This document shows, piece by piece, positions 24,340-32,898 of a stretch of DNA of 55,076 nt. The notes beneath the pieces are model-generated. The model did not search any database. It worked only from the letters and a program-made list of their open reading frames with translations, and was not told the DNA's origin. The first letter of the stretch is position 1. Each line of letters starts with the position of its first letter. The DNA lies in contig JAVWJP010000012.1 of the NCBI GenBank assembly GCA_036638975.1, positions 1 to 55,076 on the forward strand, given 5' to 3'. The translations under genes were made by a program, and so were the position numbers. The stretch comes from JAVWJP01 sp036638975. Lineage in GTDB: Bacteria > Bacillota > Clostridia > Oscillospirales > Ruminococcaceae.

Positions 24340-24867
24340 CTAATCTTCTACGGCTTCTATAAAGCGAACCCCGTCTATATGTATAAAACGCAATTGCGAA
24401 AAAGCGTAGCTCGAGAGCGGTCTGCAATCGCTGTCGGCAGTATGCGCCGACACAAGGACATTATCGAGAGTGGGGGCAGGCGAATTTACCGCAATTATAA
24501 ACGGCGTATGCCCAAACTCCTTACCCGACATGACAAGCTGCGCTAAATCTCCCGCCACTGCCTGCGATATATCGACCTCGTGCCCATATGGACCTGCACC
24601 CGTATTTGCGGTTAAAAAGTTGTAAAGGTACGGCACACCGCTCCATGCGGGTGCGCGTTCATCTAAATTTATGTAATACCAGCCAAAAGTCTTTGTATAG
24701 TTCATAACCCCCGCGCCCGCATACAGGCACTGCGAGGCATAGTTTGTACAATCTCCGCCTATTTCTTCAAAATTATAATAGGCGGGGTTACGAAAATACG
24801 CCCAAGTATGCGCATATTGTATGGCTTTTTCTCTGTCATAGGGCATCTCGCGTAAGTAATATTTCAT
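24340..24867 (-). CDS. Putative amidase-domain protein (Amidase_6-like)
   Basis: The 175-residue protein shows the Amidase_6 pattern: YDREKAIQYAHTWAYFRNPAYYNFEEIGGDCTNYASQCLYAGAG near the N-terminus, with the candidate catalytic Cys in GGDCTNYASQC, a central histidine (EFGHTPFII), and AHTADSDCRPLSSY..LRFIHI at the C-terminus. Such domains are often secreted wall-acting or spore proteins, but no signal peptide is seen here. The ATG after AAAGGGGAGTGCTAT was chosen; an upstream in-frame ATG lacks a ribosome site. Confidence 0.8.
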   Translation of the reverse strand: MKYYLREMPYDREKAIQYAHTWAYFRNPAYYNFEEIGGDCTNYASQCLYAGAGVMNYTKTFGWYYINLDERAPAWSGVPYLYNFLTANTGAGPYGHEVDISQAVAGDLAQLVMSGKEFGHTPFIIAVNSPAPTLDNVLVSAHTADSDCRPLSSYAFSQLRFIHIDGVRFIEAVED

Positions 24868-24943
24868 ATAGCACTCCCCTTTAGGCATATTATCACAGCA
24901 TATGCACACAAGCATTAAAATGACACGGGTATTAAGTAAAACA

Positions 24944-24972
24944 TTGAAAGTTCCTTTAAAAAATGCTATAAT
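24944..24972 (+). promoter_or_regulatory. Promoter of the regulator-ligase operon
   Basis: TTGAAA (24944-24949), 17 bp, perfect TATAAT (24967-24972), about 100 bp before the XRE-cupin gene. Confidence 0.8.
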
Positions 24973-25080
24973 ATCATTACTTTAATTTTTAGACATCTGC
25001 AAACATAAAAAACACAGTGGTTCTTTTTAACCTAATATTTTGTAATACACAAAGCACAAAGTTTTAAGGGGGTATAAATT

Positions 25081-25632
25081 ATGGAACAGCAGATAATGGA
25101 GCTTACCTCGCGTATTCGTGAGCTGCGCGAGGTGTGCGGTTACACACAGGACGAGCTTGCAAGCGAGCTTGAAATTTCGCCCGAAACCTATCGCGGCTAC
25201 GAAAGCAATGGGCTTGACATACCCATAAACATTATTTTTCAAATTGCAAACAAATTCGGGGTAGATTTTAACGAGCTGCTTACCGGTGAAGCAGGCAAGC
25301 TTGACAGCTACCACATTGTACGCGCGGGAGAAGGTAAAAATACCAACCGCTGCCCCGGCTACCACTTTAAAGATTTGGCATACCGCTACAGCCACAAAAT
25401 TATGCAGCCGCTTCTTGTAACTCTTGACCCTTCCGATGCACCCGCCGCACTTATAACGCACAGCGGACAGGAGTTTAACATGGTACTTTCAGGTACTGTA
25501 AAAGTAACATTCGACAAAAAAGAAATGCTTTTAAATGTTGGTGACAGTATATATTTTAACCCGCGTCACCCGCACGGGCAAAGCTGTGTAGGCAACGAGC
25601 CCGCAACATTTTTAACCGTTATAGCGGAATAA
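25081..25632 (+). CDS. XRE-family transcriptional regulator with C-terminal cupin domain
   Basis: The 183-residue protein has a helix-turn-helix of the XRE type (residues about 8-65: RIRELREVCGYTQDELASELEISPETYRGYESN) and a cupin domain (about 105-183; HSGQEFNMVLSGTVKV, VGDSIYFNPRHPHGQSC). Cupin-XRE regulators sense small molecules. It is 20 bp upstream of an acyl-CoA ligase on the same strand, and likely controls that operon in response to the ligase's substrate or product. Confidence 0.9.
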   Translation: MEQQIMELTSRIRELREVCGYTQDELASELEISPETYRGYESNGLDIPINIIFQIANKFGVDFNELLTGEAGKLDSYHIVRAGEGKNTNRCPGYHFKDLAYRYSHKIMQPLLVTLDPSDAPAALITHSGQEFNMVLSGTVKVTFDKKEMLLNVGDSIYFNPRHPHGQSCVGNEPATFLTVIAE

Positions 25633-25652
25633 TCGAGAGGAAGTAGCACCGA

Positions 25653-27338
25653 ATGTCTGTACTGGATAGATTTTTACCACGTCAGGATTTTAACTCTTAT
25701 GAAGATTTTAAAGAAAATTACAGGGTAAATATACCCGAGGGCTTCAACTTTGGCTTTGATATAGTTGACGCATGGGCAAACGAGGACGAAAACAAAAAAG
25801 CCCTTGTTTGGTGTGACGACCACGACAACGAGCGTGTATTTACCTTTAAAGAAATAAGCCTGCTTTCTAACAGGGCCGCAAACTTTTTTAAGGCACACGG
25901 CATAAAAAAAGGCAGCGTGGTTATGCTTATTCTACGGCGCAGGTGGGAGTATTGGGTGGCTGCGGTTGGCTTGCATAAGCTTGGTGCAACGCTTATACCC
26001 GGCAGCTTACAGCTTGCCAAAAACGACCTTGTTTACCGTGCGAATGCAGCCCAAATAAGCATGATGGTGTGCGTTGACGACGAATATGTTGTGGCGCAGG
26101 TAGAAGCTGCACAAAAAGAAGCCCCCTGCCTTAAAAACCTTGCCTTAGCAGGTGGCAAGCGCGAAGGCTGGCTGCAATTCGACGAAGAAATAGCTAAATT
26201 CCCGTCCGAATTTGCACGCCCCACAGGCGATGAAGCGGCGCAAAACGACGATATTATGCTCATCTATTTTACATCGGGCACGACAAGCCACCCAAAAATG
26301 GTACAGCACAGCTTTACCCACCCGCTGGGGCACATTGTTACGGCAAAATACTGGCAGCGTGTGCAAGAAAACAAGCTTCATCTAAGTGTTTCAGACTCCG
26401 GCTGGGCTAAGTTCGGTTGGGGCAAGATATATGGGCAATGGTGCTGCGGCGCTGTCGTTTTTGCGTATGATATGGATAAATTTGTACCGCTCAAGCTGCT
26501 GGAAAAGCTGGAGCATTATAAAATAACCACCTTTTGTGCTCCTCCCACAATGTTCCGTTTTATGCTGCAAGAGGACGTTTCAAAATTTGATTTATCATCT
26601 ATTAAAACCTGCTGCAATGCAGGAGAACCTCTAAACCCCGAGATTTGGCGCAAATGGCGCGATTTAACCGGAGTTTGCATGACAGAGGGCTTTGGACAAA
26701 GCGAAAGCACTGTGCTTTTGGCTAACTTCCCATGGTTTACTCCAAAACCCGGCTCTATGGGCAAGCCCTCTCCTATTTACGATATCAGGCTAATAAACGC
26801 ACAGGGCGAGGAATGCGAAGACGGTGAAGAAGGCGAAATTTGCATTTTTGGAGTAGACAAAGAAATACCCGTGGGGCTTTTCCACGGGTACTACCACAAC
26901 GAGCAGCAAACCAATGAGGCGCTTGGCGGCAAATGCTACAACCTAAAGGACGTTGCATGGCGCGACAATGAGGGCTATTACTGGTTTGTCGGGCGCAATG
27001 ACGATGTCATAAAATGCTCGGGCTACCGCATTGGTCCATTTGAAGTTGAAAGTGCGCTTATAGAGCACCCCGCGGTTTTAGAATGTGCCATAACAGGCGC
27101 GCCTGACCCTATTCGCGGGCAAGTAGTAAAGGCAACAGTGGTTTTGGCAAAGGGCTACACTGCAAGCCCGGAGCTTATAAAAGAGCTTCAAAACCACGTA
27201 AAGCACAGCACTGCACCGTACAAATACCCTCGTATAATAGAATTTGTCGATGAACTGCCAAAAACTATCGGCGGTAAGATAAAGCGCGCTCAAATACGCA
27301 ATCTTGACGAGGGCGGTAAAGAAAATACTAACGGCTAA
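25653..27338 (+). CDS. AMP-forming acyl-CoA synthetase (acetyl-/medium-chain type)
   Basis: The 561-residue ANL-superfamily enzyme has the phosphate-binding loop YFTSGTTSHPKM, the acyl-adenylate motif MTEGFGQSES, the hinge region DDVIKCSGYRIGPFEVE, and the C-terminal catalytic lysine region PKTIGGKIKR. It activates a carboxylic acid with ATP and CoA. The overall pattern is nearer the acetyl/medium-chain (ACSM-like) group than to long-chain ligases, but the substrate cannot be fixed. It forms an operon with the XRE-cupin regulator. Its stop is 7 bp from the convergent gerQ-like gene with no hairpin between. Confidence 0.9.
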   Translation: MSVLDRFLPRQDFNSYEDFKENYRVNIPEGFNFGFDIVDAWANEDENKKALVWCDDHDNERVFTFKEISLLSNRAANFFKAHGIKKGSVVMLILRRRWEYWVAAVGLHKLGATLIPGSLQLAKNDLVYRANAAQISMMVCVDDEYVVAQVEAAQKEAPCLKNLALAGGKREGWLQFDEEIAKFPSEFARPTGDEAAQNDDIMLIYFTSGTTSHPKMVQHSFTHPLGHIVTAKYWQRVQENKLHLSVSDSGWAKFGWGKIYGQWCCGAVVFAYDMDKFVPLKLLEKLEHYKITTFCAPPTMFRFMLQEDVSKFDLSSIKTCCNAGEPLNPEIWRKWRDLTGVCMTEGFGQSESTVLLANFPWFTPKPGSMGKPSPIYDIRLINAQGEECEDGEEGEICIFGVDKEIPVGLFHGYYHNEQQTNEALGGKCYNLKDVAWRDNEGYYWFVGRNDDVIKCSGYRIGPFEVESALIEHPAVLECAITGAPDPIRGQVVKATVVLAKGYTASPELIKELQNHVKHSTAPYKYPRIIEFVDELPKTIGGKIKRAQIRNLDEGGKENTNG

Positions 27339-27345
27339 AAATATA

Positions 27346-27834
27346 TTACTGATAATAGAATGTTATAAATTTTATACTGAAAAAGTCGCACGAAAGTAAA
27401 TTATTAGTTGGGAACTCGCTTATCAAAATGTAATTTGCCCCTACGCCCAAAAGTGTCCCTGTTTTTGTCACCATGGTGTTGCTGCCTATAAGAAACTCTA
27501 CTGTTACCCTTTTACCTATTTGAGTAAGCAAAAAGCCGTTTAAATATTGCAGGCTCTGTTCGTTTACCGCAGTTGGCTGGTTAAAAAGGTTTATGGCGGT
27601 AAGCCCCGAAAGCTCGCCCATGCCCACCACCGGTTTTATCCCTGATGGACTTTGCGGTACATGAGCCACACCGTCATATACTTCTCCCGGCATATTTGCC
27701 ATAAATGGCATAGTAGGCTCTTGCTGCCACTCTTGCGGGGGCGTTATGGCTTCTTGCGCCTGTGCTTGCGGTCTTGCACTCATTGGGTTTATCCAAGGGT
27801 TAGCTTTAAAATTGTTGCGTATGTTGTCGTTCAT
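27346..27834 (-). CDS. gerQ: Spore coat GerQ-like protein
   Basis: The 162-residue protein has a Pro/Gln-rich N-terminal half, and a C-terminal domain (about 90-160) beginning NEQSLQYLNGFLLTQIGKRVTVEFLIG and ending FFSIKFITFYY. This matches the layout of GerQ (YwdL), a coat protein required for CwlJ-dependent germination. The similarity is moderate; the call is much strengthened by its place directly downstream of a cwlJ-like gene, the same order as cwlJ-gerQ in Bacillus. The start follows AAAGGAGCATACTT. Confidence 0.75.
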   Translation of the reverse strand: MNDNIRNNFKANPWINPMSARPQAQAQEAITPPQEWQQEPTMPFMANMPGEVYDGVAHVPQSPSGIKPVVGMGELSGLTAINLFNQPTAVNEQSLQYLNGFLLTQIGKRVTVEFLIGSNTMVTKTGTLLGVGANYILISEFPTNNLLSCDFFSIKFITFYYQ

Positions 27835-27858
27835 AAGTATGCTCCTTTTTTAATGTTA

Positions 27859-28302
27859 CTATGTGCTTGCATAGCGCTCGGTTGGGATATAAAAGCAGTG
27901 CTGATTTACCCGCGTTTGTACTACACCTATTTTTTGCCCCGGCGGGAAATATGGCGGGCAGCTGCTGCTGTAGGGGTTAAAGAAAAAAAGCGAATTTGCA
28001 ACAGCGCTAAGTCTTCCGCCTCCCAGCGCCCAGTCGGCTATTTCATAATGTATATCGTCTACGTTCATATTCCATATGTTTTGCGGGTTATATCCTCGGC
28101 GCAGGGTGTCTGTCATACAGTTAAACTGCCCTGTTTGTTCCATAATATTGCGCACATTTCCGCCATTGCTTATGCGAAAAAACTCTCCATACGGCACTGT
28201 GGCACGGTTCATTACAACAGTCGCTACAGCACGCATTCCGTCGTCACCCTCGCCGCCTGCCTCGCATTTTATAAGTCTTGCCAACATCTCTCTGTTGTCC
28301 AT
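27859..28302 (-). CDS. cwlJ: Spore cortex-lytic hydrolase CwlJ/SleB family
   Basis: The 147-residue protein is a bare Hydrolase_2 domain: LIKCEAGGEGDDGMRAVATVVMNR at the N-terminus with the catalytic Glu in CEAGGEG, then SLFFFNP near the middle. It has no signal peptide, as in CwlJ, which acts in the outer spore layers on cortex muramic-delta-lactam peptidoglycan. The ATG at 28302 follows AAAAGGGGGCTGTC; a 20-codon upstream extension is possible but less likely. The next gene is gerQ-like, whose product supports CwlJ in Bacillus. Confidence 0.88.
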   Translation of the reverse strand: MDNREMLARLIKCEAGGEGDDGMRAVATVVMNRATVPYGEFFRISNGGNVRNIMEQTGQFNCMTDTLRRGYNPQNIWNMNVDDIHYEIADWALGGGRLSAVANSLFFFNPYSSSCPPYFPPGQKIGVVQTRVNQHCFYIPTERYAST

Positions 28303-28390
28303 GGCTGACAGCCCCCTTTTTTGACTTAAATTATGCTTTAATATTATATGGTCAAAACGCACAATAGGTTACTAAGTAGGCAAAGGCACT

Positions 28391-28464
28391 ATTAATAAAA
28401 CAGTTCCTGTTTTATTAATTTTTATCTAAGTCGCGTGCTACGCACATGCGCAATTAAAACTAAC
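28391..28464 (+). repeat. Dispersed repeat R2, copy 2, with long hairpin
   Basis: A perfect 13-bp inverted repeat (ATTAATAAAACAG, loop TTC, complement; 28391-28419) is followed by the core 28418-28460, which matches copy 1 with 3 differences. It occupies the region just before the RsmH-like gene. Relative to the core, the hairpin is on the opposite side from that in copy 1. Confidence 0.8.
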
Positions 28465-28491
28465 ATTAACTTATAGAATATCGGAGGAAAA

Positions 28492-29547
28492 ATGGACAAC
28501 GAAAATGTAGAACAAAAGCACACCAGACGTGTACGTTACAGCGGCACACACCCAAAAAACTACAAAGAGAAATACAAAGAGCTTCAGCCGCAAAAATATG
28601 CCGACACCATAGAAAAAGTTATAAGCCGCGGCAGTACACCCGCAGGTATGCACATATCTATATGTGTTAAAGAAATACTTGACTTTTTACAAATTAAACA
28701 GGGGCAAAAAGGGCTGGACGCAACCTTGGGCTATGGCGGGCACACGCGTGAAATGCTTAAATGCCTTGGTGCAAGCGGGCATATATATGCCATAGATGTG
28801 GACCCCATAGAATCGTTAAAAACAGAAGCTCGCCTAAGAAGCGAGGGCTATGGTGCAGATATATTAACTGTAAAGCAGATGAACTTTGCCGATATTGACA
28901 AGCTTGCCGCAGAAGTGGGTCTGTTCGACTTTGTGCTTGCCGATTTAGGTCTTTCGTCTATGCAGATAGACAACCCCGAAAGAGGCTTCTCATACAAAAC
29001 CGAAGGCCCGTTAGATTTGCGGCTGAACCCGCAGAAGGGTATTTCGGCGGCACAGCGCCTAAAAACAATTACGCAAGATGAGATTGAGGGTATGCTTAAA
29101 GAAAATGCAGATGAGCCTTATGCTGATATAATTTCAGAAGCAATCACAGCCAAAATTGCTCTGGGGGCAGATATCTCTACAACGACGGAGCTTAGACAAA
29201 TAATAGACAAGGCGCTTGAGTTTTTACCCGCAGACGAACATAAAGATGCGGTAAAAAAGACTTGTCAAAGGACATTTCAGGCGCTTAGAATTGACGTAAA
29301 CAACGAATTTGAGGTTTTATACGACTTTTTAGAAAAGCTGCCAAATATAATGGCAAGTAATGGAAGAATTGCTATATTAAGCTTCCATTCGGGGGAGGAC
29401 AGGCTTGTTAAAAAGGCATTTAAGCGCCTTTTTTCTGCCGGTATATACAGCGAAATTTCTTCCGAAATTATAAGACCCTCGGCAGAAGAATGTTACACAA
29501 ACAGCCGCGCGCGTTCGGCAAAAATGCGCTGGGCAATAAGAACGTAA
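28492..29547 (+). CDS. RsmH-like S-adenosylmethionine methyltransferase (RsmH2-type paralogue)
   Basis: The 351-residue protein has the RsmH fold: GLDATLGYGGHTREML (SAM motif I), IYAIDVDP, DFVLADLGLSSMQIDNPERGFSY, TCQRTFQALRIDVNNE, and LSFHSGEDRLVKKAF. RsmH N4-methylates C1402 of 16S rRNA. Unlike canonical RsmH (about 310 residues, next to ftsL in the dcw cluster), this one stands alone and has a basic N-terminal extension of about 40 residues (YSGTHPKNYKEKYKELQP), typical of the second RsmH copy found in some Clostridia. It is probably a paralogue, with exact target uncertain. The ATG follows CGGAGGAAAA. Confidence 0.87.
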   Translation: MDNENVEQKHTRRVRYSGTHPKNYKEKYKELQPQKYADTIEKVISRGSTPAGMHISICVKEILDFLQIKQGQKGLDATLGYGGHTREMLKCLGASGHIYAIDVDPIESLKTEARLRSEGYGADILTVKQMNFADIDKLAAEVGLFDFVLADLGLSSMQIDNPERGFSYKTEGPLDLRLNPQKGISAAQRLKTITQDEIEGMLKENADEPYADIISEAITAKIALGADISTTTELRQIIDKALEFLPADEHKDAVKKTCQRTFQALRIDVNNEFEVLYDFLEKLPNIMASNGRIAILSFHSGEDRLVKKAFKRLFSAGIYSEISSEIIRPSAEECYTNSRARSAKMRWAIRT

Positions 29548-29550
29548 AAA

Positions 29551-29585
29551 AACGCACTCAACAAAAATGTTGTGTGCGCTTTTTA
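29551..29585 (+). terminator. Terminator after RsmH-like gene
   Basis: The stem CGCACTCAACA / TGTTGTGTGCG with an AAAA loop is followed by CTTTTT, four bases after the stop codon. Confidence 0.85.
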
Positions 29586-29695
29586 TGCGTCGCAGCTCTA
29601 TAAGGTTAGCCTTAACCGGGCATAGCTTACGCACGGTATGCTTTTATTTTTTATAATTCCTCTATTTTATCAGTCTGTTTTCGTTCTGCGTTTTA

Positions 29696-32080
29696 TCAGC
29701 ACTTGGGGTTGCCCTCAATCTGGCAGCCCACGGTGTCAAGCTTCATTAGAAGAATGCTTTCTAAAAGCGAGATGGCATTTGTCATGTCGGTAACGCTCTT
29801 GTTAAGGCACAAAAGCTGCTGCGGTGTCACGTTTGGCATAGAAACCATCTTTTGTATTTTAGCACCCTCGGCGTTGGCAATAGCACCTAAAGCTGCCTCT
29901 TGCAGCGCAACAGAATTAATGAGGTCGGTAATCTGCTGACGGAAATTGTTGGCGAAAATAATCGTAGAAGCGGGGTTACTTGAGGAGTTTGCCGTCACAC
30001 CGTTGGGGTTTCCGGGGTTCACGGTGTAAGCATATTCAGCTTTTGCCACGTTAATAATCGGGTTAGGGTTTGGAATTGCCGTTACATTTACTTTGAAGGT
30101 TACAGTTACCGTCTGCCCGGGCAAAATAGTGTTTGTCAGTGTGATGGCCGTGTTTGGGTCACCTGTATACGGCGCGCTTACAGAAAGAGAGCCGGGCACC
30201 AGCACAGTACCGCTTGGCACGGGGTCGGTTATGACAACCTTGTCGGCGGGAACATTGCCTGTGTTGGTTATAGCCAGATTATAGGTTATAACGTCACCGA
30301 TATAGCCTATGCTCTTGTCGGCGGCTTTTGTAACATTTAATTTTGCGGTAGAAACAGGAGTTGTCACCGTATTGCTTACGCCTGCTGCCGTTACACCGTT
30401 GGGCTTTGATGGGTCAACAGTGTAGGCATATGCGACATTAGCCGTGTTTGGCACAGGGTTTACAGGAGGCGCACCTGCACCCAGCTTAACCTTGAAAGTG
30501 ATAGTGACAACGCCGCCTGCGGGGACAGAGCTAAGCAGCGTAATTGCCGTAGCAGGGTCGCCTGTGAATGGAACAGAAGCGGTCGTCGAGCCCGCAACAT
30601 AGCTTGTTCCGGCGGGGATAATATCTGTTACAACCACATTGTTGGCAGCGGCATTACCTGTGTTGTGAAGTGTCACGGTGTAGGTTAGTGTGTCGCCGAA
30701 CTGTGCAAAGGCGGGTGTTACAGACTTTATGACGTTGCCTGCTGTGCTTAGGTCAGCATAGCTAATTTGCGTAGAAACAGGGTTTGTGTTGCCGGAAGTG
30801 CCCCCCGGAACTACAGCGGAGGCAATATTAACTATTGGGTTATTGACAGGCGCAGTTGGTGACACCTGCACCTGATAAGATGCGGTAACAGTGCTGTTGG
30901 CGGGCATGGTAAGGGTAAGACCTGTTGCGGGAGTTGTGCCTGTATATGGCACGCTGACAATCAGATTGCCGATATAGGTCGTGCCGGCGGGTGGCGCATC
31001 AGTAAATACAACGCCCGGCAACGGGTAGTTATTGGGGTTTATGCCTGTGACTGTATAGGTCAAAATATCTCCGGGCTTTGCAAAGGTTTTATCCACACTC
31101 TTTTTAAAAATAGGAGGTGCAGAGTTTAAAATTGTATACTGTACAATATCCCCCAACGCCGGAGTAAAGCTTATGGGCAAGCTGCCTGTAGGGGGCACTG
31201 TGCCGCCCGCAGAAAGGTTTATAGCAGAAATTGTCTGGGTGTAGCCCGAAAGCGGCGTAACGCTGCCGGGTGCCATCTGCTCGCTTATGGTGTAGCTGTT
31301 GCCCGCAAGACCATACACAAATGCACAGGGGGACTGCATTCCAACCGCAGAGCCTGTGGTGGTAATTTGGTTGTTTGGTGTGCCCGCGATATTAACCACA
31401 AACTGGTCGGCTGAGTTTATGCGGTCACCGATGTTTTTGCAGACCTGCACCTTTGTGACGGCAAAGCCTATTGCCACGCCCTCGCGTCCGAATGACGAAA
31501 GTGAAAGTGTAGTCGGGTTCTGTGTGGTCGTCAGGTAAGAGGCGGCAATACCTTGATTTAAGCCGGTGATTACCGTAGTTTGTGTGCCTATACCTGCCAG
31601 CGCGGGCGGGTTTCCGCCTATGGTGGTAAATAGACTCCACGGTGTACCATTTGTAATCCAAGTCCAGTTTTCGGTATATTGCGGGAAGGAGTTTGTGCTT
31701 TCTGCATCAGCTACAACTGCTGTGTAGTTTGGGACAGGGTTGCCGTTGGGGTCCTTGACCACAATGTTACTAAGCACCAGCACGCTGGGGCTGCCATAAG
31801 CTGAAAGAAGCGGTGTACGCAGGGTGACATTCCCCAGAATACCGGTATATCCCGATGGGCCAAAATAACCGAAGCCAGGAGGGACAGTAGGAAGCGCGGT
31901 GTAGGGAACAAAGGACGATGACAGGGACGCGATATCAAAGGTGACGGTGCTGCCGTCATTTAAAGTTCCTGTAAGTCCGGTTTTAGAATCACCGGGGTTG
32001 AGGGTCAAATTACCAAAATTAAACCAGCCGATGCCGCCCGCAGAAGGACCGGAACCGGGGTTTGCATACGAAAATGACAT
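29696..32080 (-). CDS. Large surface protein with DUF11 repeats and C-terminal helical module
   Basis: The 794-residue protein has an N-terminal beta-rich region (about 1-330). Three DUF11-type repeats follow at about 335-450, 455-590 and 595-715 (pattern GD.LTYTV...NTGN...NVVVTD..PAGTSYV, then TFKVK). A helical module closes it (about 725-790; INSVALQEAALGAIANAEGAKIQKMV, TPQQLLCLNKSV). There is no signal peptide, sortase motif or membrane anchor. With a structural surface protein lacking export signals, spore coat or exosporium deposition from the mother cell is a reasonable inference. The small gene just upstream encodes essentially only the helical module. Composition is rich in Thr, Pro, Asn and Val. 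Confidence 0.8.
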   Translation of the reverse strand: MSFSYANPGSGPSAGGIGWFNFGNLTLNPGDSKTGLTGTLNDGSTVTFDIASLSSSFVPYTALPTVPPGFGYFGPSGYTGILGNVTLRTPLLSAYGSPSVLVLSNIVVKDPNGNPVPNYTAVVADAESTNSFPQYTENWTWITNGTPWSLFTTIGGNPPALAGIGTQTTVITGLNQGIAASYLTTTQNPTTLSLSSFGREGVAIGFAVTKVQVCKNIGDRINSADQFVVNIAGTPNNQITTTGSAVGMQSPCAFVYGLAGNSYTISEQMAPGSVTPLSGYTQTISAINLSAGGTVPPTGSLPISFTPALGDIVQYTILNSAPPIFKKSVDKTFAKPGDILTYTVTGINPNNYPLPGVVFTDAPPAGTTYIGNLIVSVPYTGTTPATGLTLTMPANSTVTASYQVQVSPTAPVNNPIVNIASAVVPGGTSGNTNPVSTQISYADLSTAGNVIKSVTPAFAQFGDTLTYTVTLHNTGNAAANNVVVTDIIPAGTSYVAGSTTASVPFTGDPATAITLLSSVPAGGVVTITFKVKLGAGAPPVNPVPNTANVAYAYTVDPSKPNGVTAAGVSNTVTTPVSTAKLNVTKAADKSIGYIGDVITYNLAITNTGNVPADKVVITDPVPSGTVLVPGSLSVSAPYTGDPNTAITLTNTILPGQTVTVTFKVNVTAIPNPNPIINVAKAEYAYTVNPGNPNGVTANSSSNPASTIIFANNFRQQITDLINSVALQEAALGAIANAEGAKIQKMVSMPNVTPQQLLCLNKSVTDMTNAISLLESILLMKLDTVGCQIEGNPKC

Positions 32081-32118
32081 AAAAGTTCTCCTTTACAAGT
32101 GAATTTGTTTAGACTGAA

Positions 32119-32391
32119 TTATCGGCAGATTGTACTCTCAAACAAATCAAGCTTGGCTTGCAGCTGCATTTCCAGACGAGAAATTGCAGCAATTGCCTTC
32201 TTAACCGATGCGTTTACAGCCAAAAGCTGCTCCGGTGTTGCAGAAGAATTATCTACAACCGCCATGATTTTTTCGCTCTCTGCGTTAAGAATATGCGCCA
32301 ATGCTGACTCCTCTGTGGCTACAGATTCGATAATATTGCCAACGGCTTCTTCACGAGTTATAGTGCCTGGCTTAATAACGGGCATTCCCAT
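32119..32391 (-). CDS. Small helical protein sharing the C-terminal module of its neighbour
   Basis: The 90-residue protein consists of the helical module seen at the C-terminus of the 794-residue protein. Compare IIESVATEESALAHILNAESEKI and TPEQLLAVNASV here with LINSVALQEAALGAIANAEGAKI and TPQQLLCLNKSV there. It may oligomerise with the larger protein through this module. No signal peptide. Strong AGGAGG ribosome site. It is the first gene of the pair, 38 bp upstream of the large gene. Repeat R1 copy B lies immediately 5' of it. Confidence 0.8.
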   Translation of the reverse strand: MGMPVIKPGTITREEAVGNIIESVATEESALAHILNAESEKIMAVVDNSSATPEQLLAVNASVKKAIAAISRLEMQLQAKLDLFESTICR

Positions 32392-32414
32392 AAAAAATTC
32401 CTCCTAAATTTGGT

Positions 32415-32539
32415 TATAGCTGTTCCGGTTGTAACCCGAAACAGTAGAAATTGGTAATTATCCTGCGAAGCAGCTTCAAGACCAATTCCGTAATTCAAGC
32501 AATTCCTTGGTTTTTCTATATCACTACCGAAATTGCTGT
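32415..32539 (-). repeat. Dispersed structured repeat R1, copy B
   Basis: This is the reverse complement of copy A, with identical length (125 bp). It shows the best-preserved third stem: CTGTTTCGGGTT / AACCGGAACAG. On the minus strand it would be transcribed in the leader of the 90-residue protein gene, its 3' end about 23 bp before the start codon. The rest of the 32402-32898 gap holds the Mrp promoter and leader. Confidence 0.85.
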
Positions 32540-32678
32540 ACTATTGCAGATAGGATATCTGCCTAAAGCCCATTAAGGGCAAAATGCTTCATTTTTATCC
32601 TTTACAGCTTGAACCCCATAGGCTCGTTATTATTATATGCGTTAAGTGCGTTTATTGTTAAGCTGCAAAAACAAAAAC

Positions 32679-32707
32679 TTGCAATTATTAACAAGCGGTG
32701 TTATAGT
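32679..32707 (+). promoter_or_regulatory. Promoter of mrp with long leader
   Basis: TTGCAA (32679-32684), 17 bp, TATAGT (32702-32707). This leaves a leader of about 185 nt. In the leader a stem CGCGGTTAGA / TCTGACCGCG (32816-32842) followed by AATTTTGT could be an attenuator or structural element. Confidence 0.55.
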
Positions 32708-32898
32708 ATTATAGTATCAAACTAAGAGGTTAAGCCACTTTGCAGTAAGAATCTGTGCATATTTATATGTTGCATACTATCAGCACCGGCAAACAGGCTG
32801 TGTTTGTAGCACTATCGCGGTTAGAGTAACATCTGACCGCGAATTTTGTATGTACACGGCAAAAAACACTGCTATTAAAATTACAGGAGGCAACAAAA

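Noticed and set aside
32816..32850. ACCGCG in the mrp leader considered as a T-box
   Set aside because: The T-box core (GGGTGGNACCGCG-like) is not matched beyond ACCGCG, there is no specifier-loop structure, and mrp is not an aminoacyl-tRNA or amino acid gene.
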